NCBI RefSeq assembly: GCF_022063185.1
Contig: NZ_CP091913.1
Location: 1,981,001-2,045,000 of the forward strand
Length of the DNA stretch: 64,000 nucleotides
Source of the DNA: Nostoc sp. UHCC 0870
GTDB taxonomy: Bacteria > Cyanobacteriota > Cyanobacteriia > Cyanobacteriales > Nostocaceae
Direction of reading: 5' to 3'
Position numbers and translations under genes: made by a program
The notes under the pieces: generated by a model
Database searches by the model: none
Told to the model about the DNA's origin: nothing
The model's input: the letters and a program-made list of their open reading frames with translations, nothing else
In this document: piece by piece, positions 17,104 through 24,951 of the stretch
Position numbering within the stretch: position 1 is the first letter of the stretch
Layout of the letters: the number at the start of each line of letters is the position of its first letter

Positions 17104-17171
17104 AAGGTGGTTATACGGAAAAGTTCGGTGTAATACCCAGATAGGGATGTAAAAAAGAAGTTTTCCGTATA
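17039..17171. repeat. Three direct and one inverted copy of TATACGGAAAAGTTC
   Basis: Copies of TATACGGMAAARTTC begin near 17039, 17071 and 17112, and an inverted copy (GAAGTTTTCCGTATA) lies at 17157-17171. The 17112 and 17157 copies pair at 14 of 15 positions. They may be recombinase or replication-type binding sites, or remnants of a mobile-element end. Confidence 0.6.
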
Positions 17172-17235
17172 TTCAGACAGGAGTTCGTTGTAATGCTTGA
17201 TATATAATGGTTTTTGTTGAAAAACCTAGAATCTA

Positions 17236-18270
17236 ATGAAATTTTGGTTTAAATGGATTGCCATAGGTTTTCTATTTCCAGTGATCATCCTGTTTTTAGG
17301 ACTTTTTCTTTATGAGTATTGGTCAAGAATCTACTTGGCAAAAAAGTACCCGCCACCAGGTCAATTAGTCGATGTTGGAGATTCTGATTCTAAGAGGCTT
17401 CGGCAACGCAAACTGCACCTGCATTGTGAGGGTGAGGGAGATGTGACAGTTGTATTAGAAGATGGGCTAGGGCCGATTGGCTCACTAGGTTGGGGAAAAG
17501 TGCATCCGCCTGTAGCCCAGTTTACAAAGGTTTGTGCCTACGATCGAGCAGGAATTATGTGGAGTGACCCCAGCCCACATCCTCCTACAGCAGACAAAAT
17601 TGCCCAAGACTTACATACAGCTTTGAATCAGGCTGGTATTAACCCACCCTATGTGTTGGTGGGGCTTTCTATGGGCGGTATCTATAGTCGGGTCTTTGCT
17701 GAACGGTATCCTGATGAAGTGGTAGGCATGATCTTGGTGGATTCAGCCCATCCAGAACAGGAGGAGCGCTTTCCTCCTGCACCAGTAAACCTTAAACCTT
17801 CCCCAATCAACTTATGGTTGACCCGGCAATTGGCGACAATGGGAATCCTGCGCTTAAGTCATCATTTACCGAATCCCAACGCTAAACGCATTCCTCCAGA
17901 AATGCTACCAAAGCTTAAAGCCTTTTTTCCGCAATCTGTCCGTGCAGTGCAAGCTGAAGCGAAATTGTTTCATGAAAATCTGCATCGAGTAAAAGGAAGG
18001 AAATCATTGGGCGATCGCCCCTTAATTGTGTTGACAGCAGCGAAGCCCGTTCCCTTGGATAAGGTTCCCCGTGGCTTTACGAAAGAGTATCTTCAAAAGG
18101 AAAGAGGCGTTTGGCAAGAACTCCAAGCTGAACTTTCAGCCCTATCTGCGAGGAGCCGACATATTATTTCAGAGGAGAGCAGTCATCTCATGTATTTTGA
18201 TCAGCCAGAATTGATCATAGATGCTATTCATGATGTCGTAAACGAAGTTTTACGGGATCATGAGTTGTAA
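17236..18270 (+). CDS. Membrane-anchored alpha/beta hydrolase
   Basis: One N-terminal hydrophobic helix (about 7-28) anchors a 344-residue alpha/beta hydrolase. Visible are CAYDRAG after the second strand, the nucleophile elbow GLSMGG with Ser145, and ESSHLMYFDQPELI with the catalytic histidine near the C-terminus. The acid is probably the aspartate in LVDSAHP or a later residue. Substrate is unknown. Peroxidases and esterases of this fold look similar. The gene lies inside the island bounded by the 50-bp repeats and is an intact passenger gene, unrelated to metal efflux. Confidence 0.8.
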   Translation: MKFWFKWIAIGFLFPVIILFLGLFLYEYWSRIYLAKKYPPPGQLVDVGDSDSKRLRQRKLHLHCEGEGDVTVVLEDGLGPIGSLGWGKVHPPVAQFTKVCAYDRAGIMWSDPSPHPPTADKIAQDLHTALNQAGINPPYVLVGLSMGGIYSRVFAERYPDEVVGMILVDSAHPEQEERFPPAPVNLKPSPINLWLTRQLATMGILRLSHHLPNPNAKRIPPEMLPKLKAFFPQSVRAVQAEAKLFHENLHRVKGRKSLGDRPLIVLTAAKPVPLDKVPRGFTKEYLQKERGVWQELQAELSALSARSRHIISEESSHLMYFDQPELIIDAIHDVVNEVLRDHEL

Positions 18271-18436
18271 CTAAATAAGAAGTGGCGATTCGCCTTTAAT
18301 TAATTTATCGAGGTTGGCTAAACCTTGAAAGCTTACTGAGGGATAACCGCTCCCATGCTCCCAGTGAAGTAAGAAATAAATGTCTAGACTTGTCTAGGAT
18401 TTATATAGCAGCCAACTAACAAAGATACGCCCAGAG

Positions 18437-18694
18437 GTGGGTTGGTCATCTATACAAATTACCTTTAACCTTGATGAATCGCTTCTCAACGAAGCTTTTC
18501 AACTGACTAACCTCACCACCCAAGAAGAATTGATGAATCTTGCTCTACAAAAATTCGTGAGATCGCGCCGTAAGAAAAACCTTCTCGACCTTGCGGGACA
18601 GATTCAATTTGCCCCAGGTTTTGATTATCAAGCCCTACGTGAAAATCGTCATGTTGCTGAAGGAGGAGAGAATGAGTGTTTCCATTATCAATGA
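18437..18694 (+). CDS. VapB-type antitoxin, probably orphan
   Basis: From the GTG at 18437 the protein has 85 residues. QITFNLDESLLNEAFQLT is a ribbon-helix-helix DNA-binding start. QEELMNLALQKFV, RRKKNLLDLAGQIQF and DYQALRENRH follow the VapB pattern closely. The last dozen residues (EGGENECFHYQ) depart from the family and overlap the next gene by 23 bases, so the original end and its VapC partner appear to be lost. VapB normally neutralises a PIN-domain RNase and represses its own operon. No ATG start is available. Confidence 0.7.
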   Translation: MGWSSIQITFNLDESLLNEAFQLTNLTTQEELMNLALQKFVRSRRKKNLLDLAGQIQFAPGFDYQALRENRHVAEGGENECFHYQ

Positions 18695-18899
18695 AGTGAT
18701 CAAACGGCTAGAAATAATGCCGCAGCATTTGCAACAACGAGTGCTTGAATTTACTCAAGCGTTAGTAAAAGCTGAAGTTCGAGGAACTCCAGGGCAGCAA
18801 TTACTACGTTTTGCAGGTTCAATCCCTCCGGACGATCTCCAGGTAATGCGTGAGGCGATCAAGCAGGATTGTGAACGGGTAGATGTCGATGAGTGGTAG
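18672..18899 (+). CDS. Small antitoxin preceding a PIN-domain toxin
   Basis: The ATG at 18672 has a near-perfect ribosome site (AGGAGGAG, 18661-18668). It gives 75 residues: an N-terminal helix (INEVIKRLEIMPQHLQQRVL), a GTPGQQLLRFAGSI turn and an acidic end (DCERVDVDEW). This layout is common among short antitoxins encoded directly before vapC. Its stop overlaps the ATG of the truncated vapC, showing translational coupling. The partner is broken, so it may now be an orphan or act on a related toxin elsewhere. The family is assigned by pattern, less firmly than the VapB before it. Confidence 0.65.
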   Translation: MSVSIINEVIKRLEIMPQHLQQRVLEFTQALVKAEVRGTPGQQLLRFAGSIPPDDLQVMREAIKQDCERVDVDEW

Positions 18900-19044
18900 G
18901 TATTTGCTCGATACCAACATCATCATTGCTCTTTTTGCAGATGAAGCGATCGTCAAAAGCAATCTTGCTCAAGCCAACGAAGTTTTCATTCCAAGTTTTG
19001 TGATTGGTGAGTTGTGTTATGGAGCCAGGATGAAATCCAGGTGA
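18889..19044 (+). pseudogene. VapC (PIN-domain) toxin truncated at the 50-bp repeat
   Basis: The ATG at 18889 overlaps the antitoxin stop. YLLDTNIIIALF includes the first PIN acid (in LDTN), and FIPSFVIGELCYGA includes the next conserved glutamate. The frame then runs into the right repeat and stops after 51 residues, against about 130 in VapC. The remaining two catalytic acids are missing, so no RNase activity is expected. The break falls at 19029/19030, the repeat boundary. Confidence 0.8.
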
Positions 19045-19079
19045 AATGACAGATGTTTTTGTAAGATCAGAGCTTCGTG
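19030..19079 (+). promoter_or_regulatory. Right 50-bp direct repeat, promoter of the response regulator
   Basis: It matches 16859-16908 at 48 of 50 bases. It holds TGAAAT-CCAGG-TGAAAT (from 19031) and a possible -10 TAAGAT. The response-regulator ATG is 18 bases beyond its end, so it is well placed for autoregulation by an OmpR-type protein. Confidence 0.7.
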
Positions 19080-19097
19080 CTTGATTTCCCTGGAGCA

Positions 19098-19796
19098 ATG
19101 CGAATTTTACTTGTGGAAGATGAACCGGATTTGGGACTGGCAATCAAGCAAGTCCTGATTAGCGAAAGATATGTGGTGGATTGGGTAACAGATGGCACTG
19201 AAGCATGGCTGTGCCTGGAAAGCCAGTGGACAGAATACACAGTTGCTATTGTTGATTGGCTGCTTCCCGAAATGTCGGGATTACAGTTATGTCAGAAGCT
19301 CAGACTACACCAAAATCCCTTACCAGTGCTGATGCTGACTGCTTTGGGTCAGCCAGAAAATCGCGTGGCGGGGCTGGATGCGGGCGCGGATGATTATTTA
19401 GTCAAACCGTTTGTGATGGAAGAATTGCTGGCACGGTTGCGGGCCCTTCAGAGGCGATCGCCTCAACTACAACCTTCTACCCTGACTGTTGCAGGTTTTA
19501 CTCTGGATACAGCAAACAATGTCCTACGAGTAAATTCAGATGGATCTACGCCCCTAGTCATTCCCTTAACCACCAAAGAATTTCAGCTGCTCATGTATTT
19601 GATGCAGAACCCCAATCGCATCATTCCCGGTAGTAAATTGCGTCATCAACTTTGGGACATGGACGAAGAACCGATTAGTAATGTAGTTGCGGCGCAAATG
19701 CGCTTATTACGGCGCAAGTTAGCAAATCATGGCTGTTACTGCCCGATTGAAACTGTTCCCGGTGCTGGCTATCGCTTTAATTCTCAACATGAATAG
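19098..19796 (+). CDS. OmpR/PhoB-family response regulator (NrsR/RppA-like)
   Basis: With ATG 19098 (GGAG just upstream) the protein has 232 residues. A receiver domain comes first, with acidic pocket VEDEP (6-10), phosphoacceptor Asp53 in VDWLLPEMSG and lysine in DYLVKPF. A winged-helix DNA-binding domain follows (about 130-230: LTTKEFQLLMYL ... VPGAGYRF). It is followed by its kinase with an 8-base overlap. Position beside a metal-type RND operon suggests metal-responsive control of the pump and of itself, probably through the TGAAAT direct repeats. The metal is not deducible. Confidence 0.9.
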   Translation: MRILLVEDEPDLGLAIKQVLISERYVVDWVTDGTEAWLCLESQWTEYTVAIVDWLLPEMSGLQLCQKLRLHQNPLPVLMLTALGQPENRVAGLDAGADDYLVKPFVMEELLARLRALQRRSPQLQPSTLTVAGFTLDTANNVLRVNSDGSTPLVIPLTTKEFQLLMYLMQNPNRIIPGSKLRHQLWDMDEEPISNVVAAQMRLLRRKLANHGCYCPIETVPGAGYRFNSQHE

Positions 19797-21192
19797 CTAC
19801 TCTCTTTTTCGGCGCAGTCGTCTACGGTTAGCCCTCTGGTATGCCGGAGTCATGGGCGTGATTTTGAGTGTTTCTGGCTTGGGGATGTATCGAGCAATGG
19901 TACAAACAAACTGGGCAGCAATGGAGCGCGAAATTGAATCAATCGCCGGAACTTTACACGATAGCGTCGAACCACTGTTACCGCCTTCTGAAGAACCGAC
20001 TGCTGTGTTGCAACAAATTTTTCCCGATCTTTGTTTGAGTGGACAACCTTGTAAGGCTACCCCAACGCTGATTCAACGGCACACCATCGGCATCAGCGAT
20101 CGCACTACATATTATATTCGGCTGTTCAATCATCAAGGGAAACTCCTGGCTTTTTCACCCAATCAACCGCTATCTCTGCCGCCAAATCTCAACCGCACTT
20201 CATGGCAAACTTTTCGCACGACTAAGGGTATTCGCTATCATCAATTCACCACGATTTTGCATAGTGCCAATACCCATCCTTTAAATAATGAAGCCAATGC
20301 TGAATCATCCTGGGGCTATTTGCAAATTGGGCGCACTTTAGAACATTTTGATGCGGAAATCAGGCGAATTAAATGGATTATGGCGATTGGTTTGCCTATA
20401 GCTCTAAGCTTGGTTGCTACTTCCAGTTGGTGGCTTTCAGGATTAGCCATGCAACCGATTTACCAGTCCTATCAGCAACAGCAACAGTTTACCGCTAATG
20501 CTGCCCATGAATTGCGATCGCCCCTGGCTAGTCTGTTGGCGACTGTGGAAGCTATTCTCCGCATACCGCAGTCAAATCAACAAGATATGCAAATAATGCT
20601 TCATACTGTTGAGCGACAGGGGCGGAGGTTGAGCCATTTGATTGCAGACTTACTCTTGTTAACCAGTCTTGAGCAAAATTCACTTGAGCAAAATGTAGGG
20701 GCAAAACCTTTTCAGCCCTGTTGCTTAAATGATTTGGTGAGCGATTTGACCGAAGAATTTTTAGAGCTTGCCACTGTTGCTGATATTAACTTAACCTCCC
20801 AAATTCCCACTTGTGAGGTTTATGCTCTAGGGAACGAATCGCAACTTTACCGTTTAGTGTCAAACTTGATTGCCAATGCCATCCAGTACACACCTAGAAG
20901 GGGATATGTAACTGTTAGCTTAGTCAAGAGTGATTACACTGCTGTTATTGCGGTGAAAGATACGGGGATTGGGATTGGGCTTGCTGATCAAAAGCGAATT
21001 TTTGATCGCTTTTACCGTGTTGATGGCGACCGCTCTCGTAAAACCGGAGGCACAGGATTGGGGCTAGCTATAGCTGTGGCGATCGCCCAAAAACATCAAG
21101 CGATTCTGAAAGTTGAAAGTCAGGTGGGAAAAGGTAGTATTTTTACGCTAGAGATGAAAGTTTTATCTTCTAATAAATGTATAGAAAATTGA
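19789..21192 (+). CDS. Sensor histidine kinase (NrsS/RppB-like)
   Basis: The ATG at 19789 overlaps the regulator stop (ATGAATAG) and gives 467 residues. An earlier ATG at 19729 would overlap far more. A membrane helix (about 13-33), a periplasmic sensor region (about 40-195) with CLSGQPC at 82-88, and a second helix (about 196-218) come first. The H-box follows with His240 in NAAHELRSPLASLL, then the N-box NLIANAIQYTP, G1 DTGIGIG and G2 GGTGLGLAIA. All catalytic boxes are intact. It would sense a periplasmic signal, perhaps metal through the paired cysteines or histidines (inferred), and phosphorylate the adjacent regulator. Confidence 0.9.
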   Translation: MNSYSLFRRSRLRLALWYAGVMGVILSVSGLGMYRAMVQTNWAAMEREIESIAGTLHDSVEPLLPPSEEPTAVLQQIFPDLCLSGQPCKATPTLIQRHTIGISDRTTYYIRLFNHQGKLLAFSPNQPLSLPPNLNRTSWQTFRTTKGIRYHQFTTILHSANTHPLNNEANAESSWGYLQIGRTLEHFDAEIRRIKWIMAIGLPIALSLVATSSWWLSGLAMQPIYQSYQQQQQFTANAAHELRSPLASLLATVEAILRIPQSNQQDMQIMLHTVERQGRRLSHLIADLLLLTSLEQNSLEQNVGAKPFQPCCLNDLVSDLTEEFLELATVADINLTSQIPTCEVYALGNESQLYRLVSNLIANAIQYTPRRGYVTVSLVKSDYTAVIAVKDTGIGIGLADQKRIFDRFYRVDGDRSRKTGGTGLGLAIAVAIAQKHQAILKVESQVGKGSIFTLEMKVLSSNKCIEN

Positions 21193-21281
21193 CCATACAT
21201 CAACTTCCGAAATTGCGTTTTTTACGTAACTGGATGTCTTGGTTTGTTAAACTTTCTTAAAGCCATAAAACTTTCTATGCT

Positions 21282-22643
21282 ATGTTAGATTTATTACTAA
21301 GCTTACTCGTCGCTCAATCTACTCCTGCTGCACCACCACCGGAAGAAGTGGTAAAACCACAACAAGTGCGCCCGTTACCAGGACAGTTAGATGCAGTACC
21401 AACATTTAATAGCAATAGTCCAGAATTGGTTTTAAAAGAAGGGATCTTACTTTCCACATTTCCCACAGAGGGGAAAAAAGCACCATCAGCCCATTTGAAT
21501 TTTCCCTTTCGCGGTAGATTTGATGTGTTTGCTCACCATGTCGCCAAAGCTGATCCGCCGGAGGATTTGCGCTCATTATATTTAGGGATAATTTTACATA
21601 ACCCCACGGCTGAATCAGTAACAGTGAATGTGTTGCAAGGGGCGAGTTATTTAAGTCAACCGGATGCACCGTTTATTCAGTTACCCGCTTTTAGTCCAAA
21701 TTTGTTGGGTAATGTGTTTGCTGGCCCAGGCGATCGCGTTATGCTAGATGTCCTCAGAGGAAGACGACAAGATATTTTCCCTGACCAAATCGTCATTCCC
21801 GCCGGGGAAAGTCGAATGTTACTCAATCAACCCATTCCCGTGAAAGGACTCACACCACCTCTCAACGGTAGGTCAACGTTGGCAAGACTGCGGAGTAATG
21901 GTACAGTCTATGCAGCAAGTTTGGCTATGTTTGCCCGTACCAATACTGATGGTAGTGAACGTGCGCCGACTTTAGAAGAGTGGCAAAATTTATTAAATAA
22001 TAGTGATGTATCTAGTCCCCGCGATAAAGTACCTACACCCTTAGAAGAAACTGGTAAGCCACGCATTTATGGACGAGTCGCTGGGGTAGGGCGTGGGGCG
22101 CAATGGCGAGCCTTTATAGTTGATAGTCCCAAAGCCAAGTCTTTAACTATTCCCCAACCAGGACAAGCATTTTCTTATGCACTTAGCACACTGCATGGTG
22201 GAACTTTAGGAACAGAGCAAATTCAAAGTGCGCCGCTTTTGGTACGTTATCCTGACACCGCTTATCGCGCACACGGGAATTATGCTATTCAATATAGTTT
22301 AAAATTACCCTTGTATAACAATACACCCACCTCCCAGACTGTGAGTATATCTATACAAACGCCACTTAAAGAAGACCGACTGACAAAACCCGGACTGCGC
22401 TTTTTTACTACTCCAGCCCGTCAAGTCTTCTTTAGGGGAAGTGTGCGGATACGACATAGAGACGATAATGGACAGCCTAAGACTAATTTTATCCACCTAG
22501 TGCAGAGGAGAGGACAACCAGGGGAAGCATTAGCTGTATTAAACATGAAAACAGGCGATCGCCGATTAGTCGAAGTAGACTTTCTCTATCCCCCTGATGC
22601 GACACCGCCGCAGGTGTTAACAGTCTCGACTCAGGGGAAATAA
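21282..22643 (+). CDS. DUF3370 family cyanobacterial protein
   Basis: A 453-residue protein with a short hydrophobic N-terminus (LDLLLSLLVAQS) that could be a signal peptide or anchor, then a proline-rich linker (STPAAPPPEE). The rest is a beta-rich domain of the uncharacterised DUF3370 family, with recognisable segments FRGRFDVFAHH, GVGRGAQWRAF and YALSTLHGGTLG. No catalytic motif is apparent. It is probably periplasmic or cell-envelope located. It starts 89 bases after the kinase gene but looks unrelated in function. Confidence 0.7.
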   Translation: MLDLLLSLLVAQSTPAAPPPEEVVKPQQVRPLPGQLDAVPTFNSNSPELVLKEGILLSTFPTEGKKAPSAHLNFPFRGRFDVFAHHVAKADPPEDLRSLYLGIILHNPTAESVTVNVLQGASYLSQPDAPFIQLPAFSPNLLGNVFAGPGDRVMLDVLRGRRQDIFPDQIVIPAGESRMLLNQPIPVKGLTPPLNGRSTLARLRSNGTVYAASLAMFARTNTDGSERAPTLEEWQNLLNNSDVSSPRDKVPTPLEETGKPRIYGRVAGVGRGAQWRAFIVDSPKAKSLTIPQPGQAFSYALSTLHGGTLGTEQIQSAPLLVRYPDTAYRAHGNYAIQYSLKLPLYNNTPTSQTVSISIQTPLKEDRLTKPGLRFFTTPARQVFFRGSVRIRHRDDNGQPKTNFIHLVQRRGQPGEALAVLNMKTGDRRLVEVDFLYPPDATPPQVLTVSTQGK

Positions 22644-22688
22644 GGGGAGCAGGGAGCAGGGGGAGAAAAATCCAATATTAATTACGAA

Positions 22689-24023
22689 TTACGAATTACC
22701 AAACCCTTTCACTGGTTTTTGTTTCCCTTTCCCCTGGGGTTTAGACTTATGAACTTCGACGACAGCCGCTTGAAATAATTCGTGCAGATGTAGGGGTACA
22801 CTGGCAATTTCTGGTAAATCTGGCTTGAGGGGTTTATTGAACTCTTGCAGTAATTTGTCTAAGTCATTACTCAGGCTAAATTCTGGGCGTTGCAAGTAAT
22901 CTTGTAATATTTTTTCTAAAGAAGTGGGATAATTTCCAGCTAAACGATGCCAAATAAAAGCATTAATACTTTTATCTTCGAGGTAATGACGAATTAATTT
23001 CTCAGCACCTTCAACAGTTTGCCAATTTTCTGCTGTTAATAGTGTTTGAAATTTACTATATGTTGGTAAAAACATTTGTCCCCAATGGGGATGAGAAATA
23101 GCGGTCACTTGTTCAGCTTTTTTTAGTTCGGCAGGTAAATCAACTTTTGGCATCACCATTTTACTACTGCCATTTTTATTATTAAATATCTGCGACACTA
23201 ATTTGGCATCAGCACCAGTTTCTTTAGCTGCTGCTTGAATTTCTGCTTCGGAAACACCAGTTTCTGCTGCTAACTCACTTAGAGATTTACTTTGATCAAT
23301 TCCTAGTGCTGACAAGCGTTTCTCTGCGGTTAACTCTTGAAATTCACCAATTTTTTGATTAAGTTGATATCCGGGTAGTGTAATTTCATCGCTACCAAAA
23401 AATTCAATAAACTGCTCATGGTATTGGGATACAGACTGCCAAGCTGCTTCTAGTAAATTGGGAGCATCACTATAAAGATGATTTTTATAGTTTTCCTTAA
23501 AGTTACCAATAGCTACAGCTAATTTCGGTTTACCCAATTTACCCAGCAGGGTGTATTGTCCAAAAAATGTCCAGTATTCATCAGTAATAGGCGCAATTCT
23601 GGTTAATAATATTTCCTCTAGTTTTAATCGTGAAATTGCCTGTAATATTTGGTTGTTATTGGGTTTTACAAGATAATATTTATCTGTTAACCAGTTTTTT
23701 AACTCTAAGCGATCGCTCTCAATTTGAGTAATAGCAAATAAACCCATAAAACTATAATGCCAGTTTTGAAGTAGCAGGCGATCGCTCTCTGTAATGTCTG
23801 TATACTGTTTAATAAATAAATCTATTGGTGATTGCTCTCCAACTTTCCCTTCAATGAGAAAGCTATCAATAGTTAAGTCTTGCTGCGTACTATCTCCACT
23901 ACCACGGCGCGAGTGTTCGGCTGCATAAGTTTCTAATGCTTGTGCTAGTTCCCCTTCTGCATCCAAAACGAAATCTAATAAAGCTTGTTTGAGTTCGTGC
24001 GATCGCTCTAATATCCTATCCAC
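22689..24023 (-). CDS. Conserved cyanobacterial protein of unknown function
   Basis: 444 residues, no signal peptide or membrane helix. The composition is acidic and helical, with a Gln/Asn/Lys-rich middle. A short segment near 258-275 (SLSELAAETGVSEAEIQAAA) looks like a helix-turn-helix-type or repeat fragment. The C-terminus is basic and glycine-rich (KSKPQGKGKQKPVKGF). I do not recognise the family. Convergence with the DUF3370 gene leaves 45 bases between the stops. Confidence 0.6.
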   Translation of the reverse strand: MDRILERSHELKQALLDFVLDAEGELAQALETYAAEHSRRGSGDSTQQDLTIDSFLIEGKVGEQSPIDLFIKQYTDITESDRLLLQNWHYSFMGLFAITQIESDRLELKNWLTDKYYLVKPNNNQILQAISRLKLEEILLTRIAPITDEYWTFFGQYTLLGKLGKPKLAVAIGNFKENYKNHLYSDAPNLLEAAWQSVSQYHEQFIEFFGSDEITLPGYQLNQKIGEFQELTAEKRLSALGIDQSKSLSELAAETGVSEAEIQAAAKETGADAKLVSQIFNNKNGSSKMVMPKVDLPAELKKAEQVTAISHPHWGQMFLPTYSKFQTLLTAENWQTVEGAEKLIRHYLEDKSINAFIWHRLAGNYPTSLEKILQDYLQRPEFSLSNDLDKLLQEFNKPLKPDLPEIASVPLHLHELFQAAVVEVHKSKPQGKGKQKPVKGFGNS

Positions 24024-24160
24024 AAGTCTGTCTCTCGGTACAATAGCTGTAGATTAAGGCTGACGAGAGAATCACAGCATCTAGCAACAGCTAGATTTGT
24101 CATAATATACATTGAGCAGGTTGACTTATTGACAAGTTATAAAATACAAAATATCTCTTT

Positions 24161-24253
24161 TCCCCTACACCCTTACACCTCTATACCCCTACACCCTTAC
24201 ACCCCTACACCCTTACACCCCTATACCCTTACACCCCCATACCCCTACACCCA
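24161..24253. repeat. CCCTACA/CCCTTACA heptamer-octamer repeats
   Basis: About thirteen degenerate units of CCCCTACA/CCCTTACA/CCCTATA fill the space between the unknown minus-strand gene and the Uma2 gene. They end 12 bases before the Uma2 ATG. Confidence 0.85.
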
Positions 24254-24265
24254 CTTTAAATTCAG

Positions 24266-24850
24266 ATGATTGCAAATCCCAGCTATAGCTATATTTCCCC
24301 AGAAGACTATCTCAAAGGCGAAGAAACCAGTCCCATTAAACATGAATACCGCCAAGGAGAGGTTTATACAATGGCTGGGGCTAGTAATACTCATGTAGTA
24401 ATTTCTTTAAATATTGCTTCAAGGCTAAGAAATCACTTACGAGGAAGTGGATGTCAAGCTTACATTTCAGACACCAAAGCCCACATTGAATCACGCAACA
24501 TTTATTACTATCCCGATGTTATTGTCAGTTGTGACCAACGAGATAAAGCCTTTGATAATTTTCTCCGCTATCCTTGCTTAATTATCGAAGTGCTATCACC
24601 TTCCACAGAAGCTTTTGACAGAGGAGATAAATTTGCTGACTACCGACACATGGAATCACTGCAAGAATATGTTTTAGTTAGTCAAAATCGGCCGAACGTT
24701 GATTGTTTTCGCCGCAACCAAGATGGCCAATGGGTACTTCATCCCTACGGAAAAGATCAGGAAATACATTTAGCGAGTATAGATTTTCGGTGTGCGATCG
24801 CGGACATATACGAAGATATAACTTTTGAATTACCCCAACCTCAAGGGTAA
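24266..24850 (+). CDS. Uma2 family (DUF820) endonuclease-like protein
   Basis: A 194-residue member of the Uma2 group, which has a PD-(D/E)xK restriction-like fold and is present in dozens of copies in cyanobacteria. Typical features are SPEDYLKGEE, a conserved EYRQGEVYTMAGA segment, YYYPDVIVSCD with the active-site aspartate, and PCLIIEVLSPSTEAFDRGDK containing the ExL and K positions. The biological role of the family is unresolved. It stands alone, immediately after a tandem repeat run. Confidence 0.85.
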   Translation: MIANPSYSYISPEDYLKGEETSPIKHEYRQGEVYTMAGASNTHVVISLNIASRLRNHLRGSGCQAYISDTKAHIESRNIYYYPDVIVSCDQRDKAFDNFLRYPCLIIEVLSPSTEAFDRGDKFADYRHMESLQEYVLVSQNRPNVDCFRRNQDGQWVLHPYGKDQEIHLASIDFRCAIADIYEDITFELPQPQG

Positions 24851-24951
24851 AGACAAAACAAATCTTAAAAGCTGCTTAGTTAGCCTTGTAACAGTTTACC
24901 CTCAATAACAGTAGCTTATTATGGACTGAGGAAACCACAAGACGTAAGTTT

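Larger units (their letters stand above)
16803..17235. other. 433-base region: efflux promoter copy, gene stub and repeats
   Basis: It contains the first 50-bp repeat (16859-16908), a truncated methyltransferase reading frame (16954-17103) and four copies of a TATACGG-type 15-mer (17039-17171). The start region of the hydrolase follows. No complete gene is seen. Confidence 0.7.

Noticed and set aside
24161..24253. Possible CRISPR array
   Set aside because: The units are 7-8 bases with no spacers; this is a short tandem repeat typical of Nostocales.
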